64,000 bases of DNA from Lactuca virosa (lineage: Eukaryota; Streptophyta; Magnoliopsida; Asterales; Asteraceae), in the NCBI GenBank assembly GCA_928212115.1, contig CAKMRJ010005634.1, forward strand, positions 174,888,102 through 174,952,101, given 5' to 3'. Of this stretch, positions 58,650 through 64,000 are shown one piece after another. The position numbers and the translations under genes were made by a program. Numbering within the stretch: the stretch's first letter is position 1; every line of letters starts with the position of its first letter. The notes below the pieces were generated by a model, which was given only the letters and a program-made list of their open reading frames with translations, ran no database searches and was not told where the DNA came from.

Positions 58650-60161
58650 TGTAACATTCGGATTCCCAGGTATTTTATTTTAACCTTTTATTTTGAGTTT
58701 TAGGGGGGGACTCGACGAGTCGGAGCCTAGATTCGTCGAGTAGGATCGCGATTGATGACTGGATTTAATGAATGGACTCGACGAGTCGGCTAGGTGACTT
58801 GACGAGTCTGTGCTGGCGGCAGAAACCCTAAGTCTTGGGGCCTGTGCCCTATTTAAAGGCCTTTATGGCCTTCATTTGCGGCCACTGCACCCCTGAGAAA
58901 CCCTAGAGAGCAGAGAGAAAGCTTGTAGTGCAAGAGGAGGGCTAATTCATCATTCCTTGGTGTGTTTTAGCAAAGAGAAGGAAGGATTTCGAGCTAGGAT
59001 GACTTGTGGGACTCAAATCTTCCATCATTTCGTTCAGAGCTGCTGTGGGAGGTAAGGATTCATGTCTATCTTCATTTGAGTAAAAGATTTCATGAATCTA
59101 AGGTTTCATCTCTTCACTTTGGTAAGAGATCTAGTGTGTGTGATGTCCCCTTGTGACAATATTATCAGATCTGGACCTTGAGAGGTCCAGAGATTCCCTA
59201 TTCTTCAGCTTTATGCAATCCTTTATGAGTTTTGGGGCCTAGGTTATTATATTAAGGGTCATTTTGGCATCTAGAGATGATAGTGTGATGCATGGGCCTA
59301 AAGTTCGAACCTTTACGTGACTTTTGAGTGCTAGAAGGTCAGATCTACTAGTTGGTGAAGCAGATCTGACCTCAGACGGTCGTTTGAGTGTTGCCATGGA
59401 AGGAACTCGCCGAGTCCATAAGGAGACTCGACGAGTCGAGTCGGGTTGACCCGCGATTCATGGCCAGTGGTGACTCGTCGGGTGGAAGGTTCGCTCGGTG
59501 AGTCGAGTGAGGTTTAGATAGACCCAGAGGGCACGCTTGGACTCGCCGAGTCACCTATGTGAACTCGACGAGTCTGGTTAAAGTTGACCGTTGACTTTCG
59601 TTGACTTTTAGGGTCCAATCAATGTTTGGGCTTTTGAGCCATTGGAGGGGTAAAATGGTCTTTTCCCCCTCCTGAGAGAACTTAGAGAGGGAATAGCCTA
59701 GCCTTGAGAGCCGTATTGATTAGAGTAATTATTTTATGTGATTAGGCGAAGGCTAGATCAGTATTTCCGAGTTCGAGGTTTTCCGAGTTATCCTAGGTGA
59801 GTCTTCTCACTATACTTTACCATGAGTGGTAAGTAGAGTTATGTGACAGAGTATCTTGTATGCTATGTATGTGATGTGTTGCACTGCATTATTTCTATGT
59901 GATTTATGCTGTGTGTATTCCAGAGTTTACAGAGTTAGGACCGGAAGGTCCACAGAGCTAGGACCAGAGGGTCCACAGAGTTAGGGCCAGTAGGCCCACA
60001 GAGTTATAGTCTCGAGTCGCTGATATGTGTTATATGTGGTATTTTGGGGAACTCATTAAGCATTTATGCTTACAGTGTTTTGTGTTATGTGTTTCAGGTA
60101 CCAGTGAGGATCGCGGGAAGGCGTCGGCATGATCAGTACACACTTGTGGGGTTTTTATGTA
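58650..60161 (+). repeat. 3' LTR of element C, truncated
   Basis: Starts TGTAACATTCGG; TATA box TATTTAAA at 58850-58857. Matches the 5' LTR until TTTTTATGTA at ~60161, then diverges, so the last ~118 bp are missing. Confidence 0.88.
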
Positions 60162-60296
60162 AGCCCCAGTCCACAAGTTGTTGCACCTTGACAACTTTAG
60201 TCCTCAACCAACTTTCAACTACATTTGAGCTATTTTCAGCATTTGTCACATCTAGCCCTTAATTCACAAAACCTTGCACGGACACAAAGCAAGTTA
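60162..60296. other. Short flank between element C and DNA transposon
   Basis: Non-coding; no match to the missing part of the LTR of C or to LTR J. TTA at 60294-60296 is a target duplication of the next element. Confidence 0.5.
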
Positions 60297-61730
60297 GGAC
60301 CTGTTTGATTTACCTCTTATTGAGTCCAGTAAGAGGCTACCTCTTACTCGACCTAGTAAGAGTGGTTGATTTTAACATCTTTAGCCTCTTACAGAGTCCA
60401 TTACCCTCTTACCGAGTCCATCAAAAAATAACGCTGACTGATTAATTTTTGAACCTTTCCCGCTTTTACCCTAACTATACACGCTTCTCGCTTCTTCCCT
60501 TCCATCGTTGCTTCTGTATCTACCTTTTCTGCTTCCCTTCGTAGACCTCCACCACTGCCTTCCTCCGCCATTTGCCAGCGAATCGTCAGCCACCTGCAAC
60601 TCCTACTGCAACTCCGACGGCAATATCGAACTTGTAAGTTTTTTTTTCATGTTTTCTTTTTTTCTTTTCGTTAATCTGATACATGTTATTCTCCTGTTTT
60701 CTTTTTCTTTCTTTTTTCTAATACGAGGTAACATATGAAATTACACGTTGTGTTTTCTGGATTATAAAATTAGATGTTCTTTGTTTGCTGAAACATGAAA
60801 TTAGATGCAAAAATCAGATTTTTTTTATGCTATTACTTTGCTAAAATTTGATATTAGATGAAGAAATCTGAAAATAGATGCTATTTGTTTGTATAAATCA
60901 GATTTTTGATTGTATTACTTTGTTGAAATCTGAATTAGATGCAAAAATCAAATTCTTTTATGTATAAATCAAGTTTTTGATTGTATTAATTTGCTAAAAT
61001 CTGAAATTAGATGCAAAATTATGAATTCTTGAACTTTCATTGCTGAAATCAGAACTTTATAGTTGTATTTTCAAAAAAAAATTCTGTTTTTTTTTTCGTT
61101 TTTTGAAATTGAATGTTGAATATTTGCTGAAATTATGTTATCTGTTGAATATTTGCTGAAAATAGATGTTGTTTGATATGTACTAGGAGCAATGAAAAAG
61201 AGATGTTGAAGAGACTAGAGATGTGGTGAAGGCATTAGAGAATAAATCGAGTGACTCAAGAAGATATATTGACATTCATTCTCTAGTTTATTTTAATCAT
61301 ATGCTATACATAGTTTTGTTCTTTTGAGTTGTATGATTGATTTTAGTGGAAATGAATAATAAACTTGGTGAATTGATACAATCTCAAAGTACAATGCCAA
61401 AATTAGATATAATTTCTAATTTTGATGTTAAAAATGTTTGATGTTAACAGAAGAAAAAGAGTATTGAAAAAGTAGCAACCAAGTTTCAAAAATATGGAAC
61501 ATGTGTGTGTGTGTGTGTTTGTAGGTGAATAACAACCAAGTTTCAAACCATTTTACATGTTAATTTAAAATAATTATGATACAGAACAAAAGGGTAAAAT
61601 TGTCATATTTAACATTTAACACATCCAGTCAGAGGTGTGAGCAAACAATATGTTTCAGTAAGAGCTTCAGACCCGGTCAGGGCTCTGACTCAGTCAGATC
61701 TAACTTAGTCAGCAGCTATCAAACAGCCCC
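60297..61730. mobile_element. PIF/Harbinger-type DNA transposon, non-autonomous (1434 bp)
   Basis: Terminal inverted repeats GGACCTGTTTGAT (60297) and ATCAAACAGCCCC (ending 61730; reverse complement GGGGCTGTTTGAT), flanked by TTA on both sides (60294-60296, 61731-61733), the usual PIF/Harbinger duplication. Subterminal repeats of CTCTTACYGAGTCCA type at the left and TCAGTCAGATC type at the right. The interior has short frames only (for example 60508-60738) and repeated AAATCTGAAATTAGATGCAAAA-like sequence; no transposase found. hAT was considered, but no 8-bp duplication fits. Confidence 0.7.
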
Positions 61731-61733
61731 TTA

Positions 61734-62183
61734 GTATTTATTCTTTTATTTCATATTTTACCCTTTCAATGATTATATTGGTTCAAAGGACATAATTTAT
61801 CACTACAGAACAATTATTATAAATCTACAAATTCAAAAAACTTCATTCATCAAATTTACAATTAATAGGTCATAATATCTTATGTAACTCCTACAAAATA
61901 CAATTATAGATGCAACATTAAATTTAATAGAATACATAATGTAAGAAAATAACACATCAAATTGGTCAACAAAACTATAAAGAGTTGTATTATTAACACA
62001 ATGAATGAAATTTATCACACAGTTCAACCAATTTCCATGTCTAATATTTTCTTCATACATCATTTATTTAATTTCCAAATACTAGTATAAAATTTATTAG
62101 TATATCACTATATGCATTTAAAATTTTCACTTAATAAGAATGAAATAAATATTGTAATATTATAATCACATGGAAACCTCACC
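61734..62183. other. AT-rich intergenic and upstream region of the TBL gene
   Basis: No gene seen. Probably contains the distal promoter. Confidence 0.5.
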
Positions 62184-62191
62184 TATAAATA
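62184..62191 (+). promoter_or_regulatory. TATA box of the TBL gene
   Basis: TATAAATA, 130 bases before the ATG, followed by a CT-rich 5' leader (62250-62282), a common plant core-promoter arrangement. Confidence 0.65.
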
Positions 62192-62313
62192 CCCATGTCC
62201 ACATTGATTAACAGAATAAGCCAGAAAACCAAAAAGTGTTTTTCATTCCTCCCTCCTCATTCTCCCTCTCTTTCTCTCTCTGCAATTTCTGGTTTTTGCG
62301 AGAGAGATTGAAA

Positions 62314-62585
62314 ATGGAGTTGAGGGTAAACAGTGATTTGCGTTTGTTAGTGGTGATTATTAGCATTCTATCCCCATTAATGGCACTCGGAGCAATCAAA
62401 TCCGACGAAGCAATGATGGGGTGTGATCTGTTCGAAGGAAATTGGGTATTGGATCAAACATATCCACTCTACAATGAATCCACCTGCCCTTTCCTTGAAA
62501 AGGAGTTCAACTGCGTCAACAATGGCCGCCCTGACCGATTGTATCTCAAATACCGATGGCAACCCCATGACTGCCGGTTATCCAG
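62314..62585 (+). CDS. Trichome birefringence-like (TBL) protein, exon 1 (partial gene)
   Basis: First exon encodes ~90 residues. An N-terminal hydrophobic segment (res ~9-27, LRLLVVIISILSPLMALGA) is a signal anchor for the Golgi. It is followed by the PMR5N domain CDLFEGNWVLDQTYPLYN...CPFLEKEFNCVNNGRPD...YLKYRWQPHDC. Proteins of this family O-acetylate cell-wall polysaccharides; the catalytic GDS and DxxH motifs are in later exons, which lie beyond the window. The exon ends ...TTATCCAG before GTACTTCC (62586), splitting the Arg codon at the usual place before the conserved Phe-Asp. The ATG at 62314 is chosen because the upstream in-frame extension lacks an ATG. The specific family member cannot be named. 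Confidence 0.88.
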
Positions 62586-64000
62586 GTACTTCCTCCATCT
62601 ATCAATCTGATCATCTGAATGTTACTATTTATGTTGATAGTTACTGTTCATGAATGTTATTGGTGTATATCTGGGGCTTTGATGGCTATTGATGGAGGTT
62701 GTTGTCGACGGCCGCCATTGGTGATTGTTAATGGTTGTCGTTGGCGGTGGTTCGTTTTCCCTCCACCAAGAGTTGGTCCCCCACACTTGAAAATGGGTGG
62801 TGCTTCATAGCTGTCATTTGAGAAAGGGAATTAGTGTGTGCAATGTGTGTATTTTATTGGGTGAAACTATTCCTTTTCTGTTAATAACTTTTTACTTATG
62901 GATTTGATTTGATTAAGACGTAATTTCTTTTAATTTTTAATATTTAATTGTTATATTTAAAAAATATAGAAAGAAAGTAAACATATATCCGAAAGTTTAG
63001 AATTAGAATACTAAAACATATATCCTTGCTTTTGTGTCCAAAATCGTTGATTATTGTTCCAAATAGTTGTCTGTAAAATGAATAATTTATTCAATGATTA
63101 GATTCAAAACATTGTTTACCAGAAATTAATAATTTTATTGTGTTAAATCATATGGTATCATGTGATTTTGAAAAACATGGTACTTAAAAAATCAATTATT
63201 ATTAAGATATTAAAAAATTACCATAATTTACTAAATTACCTACAACGTTATATATTAATTTATATTTTGTTTTAAGTAATTAATTATTTTAACTAATTGT
63301 TTTTAATTAAAAAATAAACAGAAAAGCAGTAAAGATGAACAATACAGTAGCAATAAATACAAGAATATTTATCCATAATTTCAATCTCACTGTTTAATAA
63401 CTAGTGATTTAATCCTATAAAATCAATTATTTTGCGATATTAAAAAGTTACCAAATGTGATTGAATTTATTATTTATCCTTATATATTTTTATTTCGTAC
63501 TAGTTTTAAATATTTATAATATTAAGATGGAAAATAATTTATTCATTGATTTAAAATTTTCCACCGACATTTCTTGTGAGAGAGAGAAAAAAATAAAATA
63601 ATAAAAAGGAAATGATTGTGAACATGAAATTGAGGACATAGATCTCAAATGTGATTGGGGAGGGTTGTGTTCGTTTTATGGGCAATTATTATATTACTTT
63701 CTCAAGTGTAAAAAAGTATAGTATTCATTTTGTGAAGTAATTATATATTTCTTAAAATGCGTTTAAACTTTAAATAAAAAAACAAAAAAATTTTAGTAGT
63801 AAATTGTTAGCAAATATTTTAAATTTTTAGTACGGATAATATATTAATTAAAATCCGACAAAAGGGTTATGTGAGGAAGGAAACAACGAAAAAAGCATGG
63901 CACAATGTACGAGGTGAGTTGTCACGGAGGATGTCTTCTCGATCTCTACATCTTTTTTCTACTATTTATTTCCCTCGCAAATTAAATCCAACTTATTTTT
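62586..64000 (+). other. Intron 1 of the TBL gene (to window end)
   Basis: Starts with the GT donor at 62586. A/T-rich; no sequence matching the next TBL exon (GDS motif) was found up to 64000, so the intron exceeds 1.4 kb. Small open frames in it are not genes. Confidence 0.65.

Larger units (their letters stand above)
37917..60161 (+). mobile_element. Element C: Ty3 chromovirus, split by D and E
   Basis: Same family as A and B, plus strand. About 8.3 kb remains after removing D (39404-45653) and E (48104-55744) with one copy of each target duplication. It has a long-form 5' LTR, primer site (45802-45813), gag, candidate intron, PR-RT-RNase H-IN, polypurine tract (58637-58649) and a 3' LTR truncated at 60161. 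Because the right end is lost, no target duplication can be read. Confidence 0.9.

Noticed and set aside
62236..62313. Upstream extension of the TBL coding frame
   Set aside because: It would start from GTG and encodes the CT-rich leader; the ATG at 62314 precedes a proper signal anchor.
62619..62810. 63-codon frame after TBL exon 1
   Set aside because: Lies within intron 1 and lacks TBL motifs.

Overview
This is plant nuclear DNA, almost entirely a stack of nested LTR retrotransposons. A cellular gene begins only in the last 2 kb. The initiator-Met tRNA primer sites, the Ty1/copia and Ty3 chromovirus proteins and the TBL-type gene indicate a flowering plant. The Ty3 LTRs are dense in the palindrome ACTCGNCGAGT, which I associate with Asteraceae such as lettuce (Lactuca); that assignment is inference. 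Every element with a recognisable primer site uses TGGTATCAGAGC.

Left block (1-25551). A Ty1/copia-like element G (minus strand; 5' LTR 24672-25551) has been split three times. Ty3 element A (1-2823, continuing left of the window) sits in G's 3' LTR. Ty1/copia element F (4411-15444, TSD ATCTA) and gag-only element H (16588-21857, TSD ACATT) sit in G's internal region. F is the only element here with a nearly complete copia gag-PR-IN-RT-RNase H set. It also holds a 13-N assembly gap flanked by a ~3.1 kb near-duplicate that looks like an unmerged contig overlap.

Middle (25552-37916). Old LTR fragments, an AT-rich stretch and a broken Myb/trihelix-like gene are followed by an old Ty3 LTR (J). 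J is split by a solo copia LTR (I, 28875-29628, TSD CTTCA) and by a full Ty3 chromovirus B (30219-37389, minus, TSD GTTGA).

Right block (37917-60161). Ty3 element C (plus strand, same family as A and B) carries two insertions. D is a non-coding LARD-like element (39404-45653, TSD AGTAC) in its 5' LTR. E is a copia-derived element without pol (48104-55744, TSD CTTAC) in its pol. C's 3' LTR is truncated at 60161.

Right edge (60162-64000). A PIF/Harbinger-type DNA transposon with TTA duplications (60297-61730) is followed by the promoter and first exon of a trichome birefringence-like (TBL, PMR5N) gene on the plus strand, whose remaining exons lie beyond the window.

Main observations. (1) A 65-nt GT...AG candidate intron lies at the gag/pol junction of both Ty3 copies that can be inspected. 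Unspliced RNA would end at Gag, and spliced RNA would join Gag to Pol in frame. (2) Three tandem hairpins with an apparent compensatory base change lie in H. (3) A duplicated leader motif centred on GGTTAACC is shared by F and its pol-less relatives E and G, suggesting cis signals for trans-mobilisation. (4) Element E has almost identical LTRs although it encodes no pol.
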